Shown here piece by piece: positions 1 through 7,742 of a stretch of 18,203 nucleotides of DNA. The translations under genes were made by a program, and so were the position numbers. The stretch comes from JBCCCJ01 sp039029315 (lineage in GTDB: Bacteria > Bacteroidota > Bacteroidia > J057), in the NCBI GenBank assembly GCA_039029315.1, contig JBCCGK010000164.1, positions 1 to 18,203 of the forward strand. Direction: 5' to 3'. The notes beneath the pieces were generated by a model that did not search any database, was not told the origin of the DNA, and was given only the letters and a program-made list of their open reading frames with translations. Position 1 is the stretch's first letter. Each line of letters begins with the position of its first letter.

Positions 1-11
1 GCGGTTTTTAC

Positions 12-37
12 GCAACTTTTTGCCGCCAAAAAGTTGC
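12..37. repeat. perfect 11-bp inverted repeat (hairpin), extragenic
   Basis: The arms GCAACTTTTTG (12-22) and CAAAAAGTTGC (27-37) are exact reverse complements around a 4-nt CCGC loop. It lies outside any convincing gene, downstream of the minus-strand membrane-protein gene that ends at 241. No T-tract follows directly, so a classical intrinsic terminator is not clear. It may instead be a dispersed extragenic palindrome. Positions 38-240 hold nothing else that I recognise. Confidence 0.6.
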
Positions 38-240
38 AAAGAATTCTAAAAACAAAGGAAAAGAAAAAGTGTACAGTTGTGAATAAATTTTCAATGAGAA
101 TTAATCAACATCACCTAAAAACAGCGAAGTTCATTAATTCGCAAAGACGGTTTCCAGAGCATATGGGAGGATTTTTCTCCTGTAAAAAATGGCCAAAGTC
201 AAACTTAGAACCCGTCTCCCAATACCACTATGTTGAGGTT

Positions 241-663
241 TTATTCTTCTTTTGCAGGGCGCCACAAGGGGCCGATCGCCAGGAGAAGAATGAGAATATT
301 AAACAAAACATTGGATGCATTGCCAGAGGCAAAAGAACCAGTACTGTCCAGGACAAACCAGGACAGTGCACTTATCAGAACTGTCCGTCGTACTGCTTCA
401 GGTGCCTGATCATAAATCCAGGCTGAAAGAAGCCATATCATCACGCCCCATCCCAGCAAAAATCCTCCTGTGAGCGCTGATAGGAAACGCGTATCTGGCG
501 ATTCATAGGTAGTCATCCCGTCGATGGGCCAACTCAGTAGATCCAGTGTCAGACGGGCAGGCTCCATGGTTTCTATCATGGTTCCAAAGAAAAAGACTGG
601 GCCAAATGAACCCACAACAATGGCAGTGATTTTGAGCCAAAATTTGTGAAACTTCTGACTCAT
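241..663 (-). CDS. four-helix integral membrane protein, unknown function
   Basis: A protein of about 140 aa with four hydrophobic stretches: ITAIVVGSFGPVFFFG near the N-terminus, FLSALTGGFLLGWGVMIWLL, VLISALSWFVLDS, and NVLFNILILLLAIGPLW near the C-terminus. The loop between helices 1 and 2 is polar and reads ETMEPARLTLDLLSWPIDG. I recognise no catalytic motif and assign no function. The ATG at 663 (MSQKF) is preferred because helix 1 follows at a normal distance. The frame stays open to an ATG at 699 and a GTG at 768, with a TAG just upstream of that GTG. The GTG start would add a stretch ending LLLQC that mimics a lipobox, which I regard as less likely. It is the last gene of the minus-strand series, 250 nt or more downstream of the propeller lipoprotein, so operon membership is uncertain. 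Confidence 0.6.
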   Translation of the reverse strand: MSQKFHKFWLKITAIVVGSFGPVFFFGTMIETMEPARLTLDLLSWPIDGMTTYESPDTRFLSALTGGFLLGWGVMIWLLSAWIYDQAPEAVRRTVLISALSWFVLDSTGSFASGNASNVLFNILILLLAIGPLWRPAKEE

Positions 664-915
664 GATGCCATCATTCTTGATATTTGTTGACTGTTCCATA
701 TTGATGTGTGGTTGATTCGTTTTGCACTGCAAGAGTAGGAAGAATAGAAGAAGAATTTTAGACGGCACCGTCTAACTGTGGGAGAAATGCCTGTTTTCTT
801 TGGCAAATTCACCCCATCAAACATGGTCTGGGAAATTGTGATGCCGATGGCAGGCCCCATTTGTCCATGCGAATGCCTTCGTCGGAACGAAGGCAATCCT
901 CTTTGACCTTATCGC

Positions 916-2352
916 CTACTCTTGAGGTAGATCCACTTTGAGAAGCTTCACAGATTCTCGTTCTTCTTCTGGTTTCAGCACCCCATTGTCAAAAGCACTT
1001 TGCATTTGGGCATTGGCGAGATAGATGAAGGCATCTCCGGCAATCTCTCCCGTCGCCGGTTGATCAAAGGCGGGATGATTGGCTTCAAGAATACGCTGAT
1101 GTCGAACACTTCTGCTTTCCTCATTCAGAGACAATTGAAGGATTCTTTTGCGATAGGATTGATTGGCAATGAGGCTGCCTTTGTAATAAGCCAATCCATC
1201 GATTCGGTTGGCAAGTATTCCTGAAGGCAATTGTAGCATTCCGAAGGTCTTGTCCCTCAGAGAATATTGTATAATCCCACTCTGAACAGCGATGTACAAA
1301 AAGGATTGATCATCAGAGATGGTGATGCCATTGGGGAAGACGAACAGAGAATCCTGGATGTCCAGCTGCTGGAAAGAGCCATTGTCTGGATTGAGGTAGA
1401 AGATCCTGTTGTTGAGGGATTCGGTGACATATACGTTTCCGTCTTTGGCAACACAGAGATCATTGAATGCCACTTTTTCCTCAACATCTGGCTCGTAGCT
1501 ATCGATGAGTGCTCCATCAGGCAGATGAAAGGCATAGAGTCTGGATGTCCATTCATGTTCTACTTGTGGACGCTTCATTGGCAAGACCTCATGTCCATGA
1601 AAGGAGATCACCCACAAGATGCGGGTTTCCTCATCGACTTCCATGCCCACGGTACTCCACAGTCCATCTTCGCCTTCTGTCTTCCAATCTGTATATGATC
1701 CATTTGGGTTGACAGCCAGGATTTTTTGTTTGTAGGTGCTGGAAACATATGTGATGCCCGTCTTATTGTCATGAGCAATTCCTTCCGGGATAAGATCTGA
1801 TTCCTTGATTTCTGCATACAACTCACTTAAGTGAATCGGCACATCCAGGGCCTCCTGTTTGCTAAGAGATTTATCTGAGGAAGTATTGGCTGTGATTTTC
1901 CATCCTCCATTGACCAAGGCGTACTGCGCTTGCCAGGCAAAAAGCGCATACTGATGCTCTCCCCACTCTGTTTCCTGCTTTTTGAATTGCAGATCCAGAA
2001 ACTTTTGAACATAGATCGAAGCCGTTTGACCATCTTGGGCGATCTCAATGATGGGCTTTCTGGTATCATCCCAACTGCTATATCGGACCTGCTGAAAGTA
2101 TCCCTCAAAGCGTTGCTGAATAGCTGAATTGGCAGAAAAGCTGATTTCTCCTCTACTAACACTCATCATGCTATCTGCAATTTGACTAGCGAGAAGATTT
2201 GCATCATTCTCCAGATGTGCCCTGCGCTGAATCTCATTGGAGCGGAGAAGTTGTGCGATAATGGCCGCTTTGTCAGGCAATCTTTTTGTTGTGCAGCCAG
2301 TAATGTTGATCAAGGAAATCAAGAGAAGAAAGGGGAGAGGGAAATAATTCAT
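916..2352 (-). CDS. lipoprotein with NTF2-like N-terminal region and SMP-30/gluconolactonase-like beta-propeller
   Basis: About 478 aa. The ATG at 2352 is chosen because it yields a textbook lipoprotein signal: MNYFPLPFLLLISL, then lipobox ITGC with Cys20. The frame continues upstream to a GTG at 2406, which would bury the signal. Residues of about 30-165 form an alpha+beta region with a WxA...NGGWKI ending, resembling SnoaL/NTF2-like domains (moderate). From about residue 185 there are propeller-like repeats typical of SMP-30/gluconolactonase/LRE-like proteins: LIPEGIAHD, AFNDLCVAKDGNVYVTES, FPNGITISDD and RIDGLAYY. It probably sits on the inner face of the outer membrane or in the periplasm, and could bind or hydrolyse a lactone or sugar-derived ligand. 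The substrate cannot be read from sequence. It lies 77 nt downstream of the large PLP-enzyme-like gene on the same strand and may be cotranscribed with it. Confidence 0.75.
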   Translation of the reverse strand: MNYFPLPFLLLISLINITGCTTKRLPDKAAIIAQLLRSNEIQRRAHLENDANLLASQIADSMMSVSRGEISFSANSAIQQRFEGYFQQVRYSSWDDTRKPIIEIAQDGQTASIYVQKFLDLQFKKQETEWGEHQYALFAWQAQYALVNGGWKITANTSSDKSLSKQEALDVPIHLSELYAEIKESDLIPEGIAHDNKTGITYVSSTYKQKILAVNPNGSYTDWKTEGEDGLWSTVGMEVDEETRILWVISFHGHEVLPMKRPQVEHEWTSRLYAFHLPDGALIDSYEPDVEEKVAFNDLCVAKDGNVYVTESLNNRIFYLNPDNGSFQQLDIQDSLFVFPNGITISDDQSFLYIAVQSGIIQYSLRDKTFGMLQLPSGILANRIDGLAYYKGSLIANQSYRKRILQLSLNEESRSVRHQRILEANHPAFDQPATGEIAGDAFIYLANAQMQSAFDNGVLKPEEERESVKLLKVDLPQE

Positions 2353-2429
2353 GCAGACAATGAAACAAAAAAAAATATGTGGCTGACATAAGGCAACTAA
2401 GTTCACAAGATTGCCACATTGATCGAAGC

Positions 2430-4550
2430 CTATCGAGTCGCAAAGCCCTGTATGTTCTCCTCATAATAGCGTGCGCTTATTGGGTGCGCATAGAAGAGTT
2501 CTTCTGCTTTTGTCCGTCTGTCTTCAAGCAAAGATAGAGCGGCTGCCAACTCTTCATAATGTTCGAGGATGAGCCGAATTCTTGTGTTGATAATCTGTGC
2601 CAGTTTTGGGAGAAGCCGATCTCGTCTGTCTGGGGAAAAGGCTGAGAGTTCTGCCAATTCCAGATTGATGGCGAATCTGAGGATTGCTTCATGCGAGATA
2701 TCGCTTTCAGGATGGGGAGAGGAAGCATCAGCTGAGAGAGTTGGATGGATCTTTTCGATGACAGTCTGGCCTGTGGGACTTGCAAGCAAAGCTGCAGCCT
2801 TTTCATAGCTTGTATAGGGCTGAATTCGGGGATGCTTGAGTTGATCCAGGTCCATTCCCAATCTGAGCAATTTCCCGATGATCGTCAGCTCACAGTCATC
2901 AGGGAGAAGACTTCTATTGAGTCTCACATTGAGGACGGAAGCATCACTGGATTCTTCCATTGGCAGGAAATACTTGCCCTCGCCTGCAAGTTCCTTTGCC
3001 AACAATTCTTTGGTATCAGCAATGGTCTGGATATGCTCAGTATAGACTGTTGCCCATCGCCACAGTCTGGGAATGTCCCCAAGCAGACGCAATTGGTGGC
3101 CAAAATCTGCAATTGCATAGTGTTCAATCAAAGAGTCCTCTTTATTCTCCGATGCAGGAAAATCTCCCTGTTTGACATACTTGGCAATGAATCCATCCCT
3201 GGGAGGAAGTCCTTCATCGATCGTCACAATGGCATGGCGCAGATCTGCATAAGCCTGCTCCGTTAAGGTCAAGCCAGCAGCAAAGGGTGCCCCGCCGGGA
3301 GCTTTGGAGGTTGTCCAGGAAACCGCATCCACTGCAATTCCCTGTTCATTGAAATATGCCACAGGTCCCCTGGGATGGTAGATCCCCTTGATCGACTCCC
3401 CTCGGGATTGGCAGCCGTCAATGATCAGATAAGTCTTTTTCACCCCATCCTGAACGCTTAAGGAGTTGAGAAAGTCTGAAATAATCCGAAGATCCTTCAG
3501 ACTGACGAGGGTAGATGTTTTTGAGCGATCTGCAATTGAGGCGACCAGGTGGAAGGGGGCATTTCCATTCAGATGTTTGTTGGTCGAGATGGCTTTTCGT
3601 AATTCTGCGACGATATAGGCCCCAAAGCTTACATGCTTTCTTTCCTTTCCCCAATAAGGCCTGGCTTGTGCATCCCTCAGCGCAGCACTATAGACAAGTC
3701 CTGGCGAATACGCCGCCGAAAAGATAGGCGTTTCTCTCTGATGGTCCACTTGCCTTCCTGCCTGATCGGCTCCAAAATGCAAATGATTGAGCTGGGCTGC
3801 CCGAGGAGCATTTCCACCAGTCTCTGTCGTCAAGAAATGGAGACCCCCTCCTTTCTCCTTCCGGGCTCCTGCCAAAATGGACAAATGAGCGTTGAGATAG
3901 GTGCCGGATTCAGCAGTGATGGTGGGGCTTTCCCAACCGAGCATATCCCTGACAGTATCCCCCAGTTCCTGGGCGATGGATTTTTTTCGTGTGAAGAGGA
4001 TCGTATGTTCCTTTTCTGATAGGCGAACGGCCAGATGAGGAACATTCGCCAGAATGGATTCAATGATGGCAACACTCTGCACTTTTCTTTCGATGTCATC
4101 CAAGGAGCCAATGCCTTGGAAGCAGCTTTTCAATAATCTGGAGACACGTTGGTATCGTCTTGATTTGGAGGCGGTTAATGTTTGCAAGAAACGCTTCGCT
4201 CTTTTTCTCACTTCATCCATCGACTTGATTTGCAATGGAGGCTGAAGTCGCTCATTGGGGGTGCGCGAAGCCGTAACGGTTCCAAAATCCAACAATTGTA
4301 TATCGCTTTCCGCTATCCCTAAAACCTCGCAAGGAGTCCTGTCATTCAGACTCGATCTTCTTTCTCTCCCAATGCTGAGAGCTGGTTCTGCGTGGATCGT
4401 GAAGTATCTGTTGATAGATATTGTTGAGCTTCCATGTATCTGAAAAATTGGATCTACCTCAACAGCCAAAGGAATGGTACAGCCATTTTTGTCATTCAAG
4501 ATATGTGCAAGTTTGGGATGTCGCTGTTCAGGTGTGGATGGATCTGTCAT
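2430..4550 (-). CDS. large PLP-dependent (fold type I, class-V aminotransferase-like) protein, function unknown
   Basis: 706 aa from the ATG at 4550 (MTDPSTPEQ). This start leaves a 10-nt gap after the racemase stop, whereas the longer frame to 4619 would overlap it by 59 nt. The middle of the protein looks like a fold-type-I PLP enzyme. It has a glycine/asparagine-rich segment TETGGNAPRAAQLNH, then a strand YLIIDGCQSRG whose Asp378 would contact the pyridine nitrogen. It also has DAVSWTTSKAPGGAPFAAG, where Lys416 is the candidate Schiff-base lysine, as in cysteine desulfurases and other class-V enzymes. Typical members have about 400 residues. This one carries roughly 230 extra N-terminal residues and a helical C-terminal tail rich in Leu, Glu and Arg. 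No signal peptide is seen, so it is probably cytosolic. Tight linkage to alanine racemase suggests a joint amino-acid pathway. Neither the reaction nor the substrate can be named. The PLP assignment rests on motifs only. Confidence 0.6.
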   Translation of the reverse strand: MTDPSTPEQRHPKLAHILNDKNGCTIPLAVEVDPIFQIHGSSTISINRYFTIHAEPALSIGRERRSSLNDRTPCEVLGIAESDIQLLDFGTVTASRTPNERLQPPLQIKSMDEVRKRAKRFLQTLTASKSRRYQRVSRLLKSCFQGIGSLDDIERKVQSVAIIESILANVPHLAVRLSEKEHTILFTRKKSIAQELGDTVRDMLGWESPTITAESGTYLNAHLSILAGARKEKGGGLHFLTTETGGNAPRAAQLNHLHFGADQAGRQVDHQRETPIFSAAYSPGLVYSAALRDAQARPYWGKERKHVSFGAYIVAELRKAISTNKHLNGNAPFHLVASIADRSKTSTLVSLKDLRIISDFLNSLSVQDGVKKTYLIIDGCQSRGESIKGIYHPRGPVAYFNEQGIAVDAVSWTTSKAPGGAPFAAGLTLTEQAYADLRHAIVTIDEGLPPRDGFIAKYVKQGDFPASENKEDSLIEHYAIADFGHQLRLLGDIPRLWRWATVYTEHIQTIADTKELLAKELAGEGKYFLPMEESSDASVLNVRLNRSLLPDDCELTIIGKLLRLGMDLDQLKHPRIQPYTSYEKAAALLASPTGQTVIEKIHPTLSADASSPHPESDISHEAILRFAINLELAELSAFSPDRRDRLLPKLAQIINTRIRLILEHYEELAAALSLLEDRRTKAEELFYAHPISARYYEENIQGFATR

Positions 4551-4560
4551 GTTTGCGGAC

Positions 4561-5709
4561 TTATTGAAGATAAATTCTGGGTAACAGACTGCTGAATCGG
4601 ACCATGATTTCGTTGACATTGGTTCCTAACCAATCTGCCCAGTGATGTAGGCTGATTTCTTCTTTTCCCTGTCTGCCAATGATGATGACTTCCTCTTCAG
4701 GCCCAATCTCCTCAAATCGGCTTACATCAACAGCAATTGAATTCATAGATACACTACCAATAATGAGTGCTTTCTGACCCTGAATCAATACATAGCCCTT
4801 CTTGCACAAGGCCCGACAAAACCCATATTCATAACCAAAAGGAACAAATGCAACGGTGGTATCCTGTTTGATTCCTTCCTTCATACCATAGCCGATTGTG
4901 TGTGATTTGGGGAAGCTTCGAACTCTCAGCACTCTGGCTTTTACAGCCAGAATGGGTTTCAGCCCTTGTAAGTCTTCAAGATTGGCACTAGGTTGATAGC
5001 CATAGTTCATCAAGCCAGGTCTGACAACTGTGAAATGTGCTTCTGAAAAGTGCAGGACAGAGGCGCTATTGGCAGCATGAATGTCATGAGGTAGGGGATA
5101 GCCTGCCTGTTCAATATCTGTCAATCGATCTTTGAACTGCTGCAATTGTTGGAGAGAATGATTGGGATCGCTGTCCTCCGCATTGGCGAATTGCATACCA
5201 ATCCCAACAAGCTTGAGCGTCTTATGTCCATGCAGAAGGTGTACCAATTCCAGGATTTCTGCTTTGTTCCAGCCATCTACCCCATATCTTCCGATACCGC
5301 TGTCAATCATCAAGTGTATCTGAGCAGTACTTCCAACTTGCTTGGCTTCCTGGGCGAGCTTCTCGATAACCAGTCGATCGTAGGCTGTTCCGCCTGTTGT
5401 GATCTGGATCTGATGGTGAATGGCATGGCTGGCTTCTTCCTTCAGAATGGGATAAAGGCACAACAGTGGGTGCTGGATGCCAGCCTGTCTCAAGCTGACG
5501 CCCTCAGCGATATTGGAGATGGCCAATCTGTCTGCCCCGGCTTCAATGAGCGCTTGTGCGACCTTGATCAGCCCATGGCCATACGCATTGGATTTGACAG
5601 GAGTCGTGATGGACACATATGGGGGAACAGCGGCCCTGATCAATGAAAAATTACGTTTCAGATGATTGAGGTTAATTTCCAACCAGGCTGAATGAAGGGA
5701 GGTGTTCAT
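4561..5709 (-). CDS. alr: alanine racemase family protein, divergent active site
   Basis: 382 aa, normal length for the family: an N-terminal TIM barrel and a C-terminal beta domain. The PLP-binding lysine is Lys39 in TPVKSNAYGHG. The catalytic tyrosine is probably Tyr274 in TIGYGMKEG. PGLMNYGYQP and SVSMNSIAVDVS (Met322) match conserved segments, and the C-terminus LLPRIYLQ is typical. The protein would interconvert L- and D-alanine, or another amino acid, in the cytosol. Several usually conserved positions differ. The Lys of the KxDTGMxRxG motif (carbamylated in Geobacillus Alr) is Met134 here (HLMIDSGIGRYGV). The usual HFAxAD is QFANAED, and GYADGY is GYEYGF. Substrate range may therefore be altered. 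The start is the first ATG, and the frame is unambiguous. It is first in the tight pair with the PLP-like enzyme 10 nt downstream. Confidence 0.88.
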   Translation of the reverse strand: MNTSLHSAWLEINLNHLKRNFSLIRAAVPPYVSITTPVKSNAYGHGLIKVAQALIEAGADRLAISNIAEGVSLRQAGIQHPLLCLYPILKEEASHAIHHQIQITTGGTAYDRLVIEKLAQEAKQVGSTAQIHLMIDSGIGRYGVDGWNKAEILELVHLLHGHKTLKLVGIGMQFANAEDSDPNHSLQQLQQFKDRLTDIEQAGYPLPHDIHAANSASVLHFSEAHFTVVRPGLMNYGYQPSANLEDLQGLKPILAVKARVLRVRSFPKSHTIGYGMKEGIKQDTTVAFVPFGYEYGFCRALCKKGYVLIQGQKALIIGSVSMNSIAVDVSRFEEIGPEEEVIIIGRQGKEEISLHHWADWLGTNVNEIMVRFSSLLPRIYLQ

Positions 5710-6352
5710 AGGCCCGAAGCTACGGATTGTCCTTCGCTATGTCCAATAATTTGTAAACACGCTTGTGGAGTGGTTTTCCCTCTTTCTCTTATTGGAAAGA
5801 ATCTTGATAAAAGACAATTTCTTCAACAGTTGCACTCCTACTCCCGCTCGGCAGAGTGTTTGTTTCTAAGCAAACAGCTCTGGGAAGACAACAGAGCAAT
5901 CGATGTTTTGTTCGTATCGACGGCACATCTAAGTAAGTAGGCAAGGGGACAAATTTATATTTGACAATCATTTTCCACCCTCTCGCTCTCCCGCCAGCGG
6001 GAGACATCATCCCACAAGGCCAGAAATCAACGATTTCCCCCTTTGGAGGAGGTTGGGGGAGGAACAAGATTCTAGCATTTAATATTGTCCACCAACTTAA
6101 GGAAACAAATTTATCTGTGAGGGAAATAGTGGGCATAGGGGAAAAAAGGGAGAACTCTTACCAATCAAGCCAGTATATCCCCAATTTCCCTTATACTCAA
6201 AATCAACCCTAATATTACTCCATAATTGATTTGGCAGGCTCTTAGGCCCTGGCCAGCCATCGCATTATTCCAATCAATACCTTTCTAGAAGTTGGAATGA
6301 GGTTTTGGGTTGACTTTGTTTGGATTCTAATTTCATCCATCAAACTTCTTTT
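5710..6352. other. intergenic region without a convincing gene
   Basis: About 640 nt separate the racemase start from the cytochrome stop. Open frames exist on both strands, but their translations are dominated by the G/C-run repeat at about 5976-6065 (PPPKGE-type peptides) and look non-coding. I could not identify a clear TAnnTTTG-type Bacteroidota promoter in front of the racemase gene. Confidence 0.5.
5976..6065. repeat. extragenic palindromic repeat with C-run/G-run ends
   Basis: It contains a compact hairpin, TCTCCCGC (5987-5994) and GCGGGAGA (5997-6004), around a 2-nt loop. A pyrimidine-rich TTTCCCCC (6034-6041) faces a GGTTGGGGGAGG run (6051-6062). This arrangement resembles dispersed extragenic elements common in Bacteroidota. 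Only one copy of this type is clear here. The element at 13959-14100 has a similar build but is not the same sequence. Confidence 0.45.
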
Positions 6353-7357
6353 TTACAGGCTGTCTATATATTCCATGACCAAGTTCACCCCTTCTTGGTC
6401 CAACATCGTTGTGCCGATAAATGGCATTTCTCGATCTATTAAGGCCTTGATGATCTTATCTTCTTCATACAAAATGCCAGTTTGAGCTAGTGGTGTTTCA
6501 TATCGAAAATCAAATTGCCGTTCTGTTGCATAGTCCCATCCATTGGGATTGTGACAATGTGCACAATTCATGGCTAGATATGCGCGTCCTCTTTCGGTCA
6601 AGGAAAGACTAGCATCCTTGTAATCCACAATTTGTGAGACCTGACTCAGCTCAAAATTGTTCAACACACCTATGGCTTGCAAATGAGTAAGCTGATTGAG
6701 ACTTACTCCGTTTCGTTCAACCATTCGATTTAAATTCCTCAGATCAGGTCCTATTGGGGTCATGCTTGAATGTGACTGATGACATGTAATACATTCATTT
6801 TGACTCGGGACATGATACAGGGTGGATTGGCTCCTTCCATCAACACTTATCCAGCTCACTTGTGTATCGGAGCCATCTAAAGCCAGAGTCGCATCCGTTT
6901 GCGCCTGATTCCACAGATAGGTGGCGATATTCCATGTCCCACTCTCTTTGACCAACAATCGGGTTTCTATGATCCTTCTGCCCAAACTTGGGTCTCTTTC
7001 ATCGTTTTGATAAAAGAAGGTTTTCGTCAAGATCGTGCCATCGGGAAACTCAATCGTCCCATCATTCAATCTAGTCATTTGTGTCCCTGTGGGCACTTTC
7101 AGCAGTCGTTGTTTATGGGCATAGTCTGTAAAGAGAATCGAACTCAGTTCTAATAGATGAAACTCATTGCCTGGGATGAGATCAGCAGGGGTACCCTCAA
7201 ACAAATGATAAGCGGAAAGGTTCTGCTCAAAAACAACTGTTTGTGGAAAATTGAAATCGGGAATCTTGATCTCACCATCGGGCCGAACGCTATCTGGCCT
7301 ACAGGCAATGATCATGATAGAAACGAATCCGATTATATAAAATGGTAGTTTTTTCAT
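6353..7357 (-). CDS. diheme c-type cytochrome lipoprotein (SO2930/HNE_0200-like)
   Basis: 334 aa from the ATG at 7357, chosen because it gives the lipoprotein signal MKKLPFYIIGFVSIMIIAC (Cys19). An upstream GTG at 7381 would add eight residues before it. Two CxxCH haem-attachment motifs are present: NECITCHQSH in the middle and NCAHCHNPNG near the C-terminus. Segments such as FTDYAHKQRLLKVP, FPDGTILTKTFFY, RRIIETRLLVK and PIGPDLRNLN match my memory of the SO2930-type diheme cytochrome family (HNE_0200-like, often encoded next to a parallel beta-helix protein). It would be membrane-anchored outside the cytoplasm and transfer electrons, with unknown partners. The usual beta-helix partner is not in this window. 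It stands alone, with gaps of about 640 nt downstream and 385 nt upstream. Confidence 0.82.
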   Translation of the reverse strand: MKKLPFYIIGFVSIMIIACRPDSVRPDGEIKIPDFNFPQTVVFEQNLSAYHLFEGTPADLIPGNEFHLLELSSILFTDYAHKQRLLKVPTGTQMTRLNDGTIEFPDGTILTKTFFYQNDERDPSLGRRIIETRLLVKESGTWNIATYLWNQAQTDATLALDGSDTQVSWISVDGRSQSTLYHVPSQNECITCHQSHSSMTPIGPDLRNLNRMVERNGVSLNQLTHLQAIGVLNNFELSQVSQIVDYKDASLSLTERGRAYLAMNCAHCHNPNGWDYATERQFDFRYETPLAQTGILYEEDKIIKALIDREMPFIGTTMLDQEGVNLVMEYIDSL

Positions 7358-7742
7358 TGACAAGATTAATTTATATGGCACACATTCATAAGCTAGAGAG
7401 GTATGCTAACCTTAATACTTGTTTCATTTCCCAATAGTTGTAAATGATGGTAGCCAAAGTGACTGAATCTGGAATTCGAGTGGTTGGGTCGGACAAATCT
7501 ATTATCAAACTTGGTCAGTGCTTCACTTTGAGGCCCCATCATGTTGTTCTTTTCATGACAAGAAAAGAATCAAATCTGAAAGAATTCTGACGGTAATTTG
7601 AGGAAATTCTGAATGTCAGCGCTGAGCGAAAGAAAAGAATCTGTCATCCCCATTTGCTCAAGGGTGAAATATGGAGAAGAACAAAAAGAGGTTTTACAAT
7701 ACTTTTCTTTGGCTTCTTGGCGACTCAGCGTTCAATGTAAGC
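7358..7742. other. intergenic region, 385 nt
   Basis: It separates the cytochrome start from the peptidase stop and contains no convincing gene. A 10-bp perfect palindrome TCAGCGCTGA lies at 7616-7625. AATTCTGA occurs twice nearby (7583-7590 and 7606-7613). No clear terminator was found for the peptidase gene. Confidence 0.4.

Noticed and set aside
34..426. Plus-strand frame of 130 codons at the left edge
   Set aside because: Its second half lies antisense to the membrane-protein gene, the translation is low-complexity and Cys/Lys-rich, and its first codons overlap the hairpin. It does not look like a real protein.
241..768. Lipoprotein reading of the membrane protein using the GTG at 768 (LLLQC)
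   Set aside because: A GTG start with no ribosome-binding site and a marginal lipobox is less likely than the ATG at 663, which places the first helix normally.
660..896. Minus-strand frame of 78 codons upstream of the membrane-protein gene
   Set aside because: The translation has no protein-like pattern and overlaps the start region of the membrane protein in another frame.
5789..6212. Frames on both strands between racemase and cytochrome genes
   Set aside because: Translations are produced by the G/C-run repeat (PPPKGE and GGGWG peptides), as is common for extragenic elements. No codon-usage or motif support.
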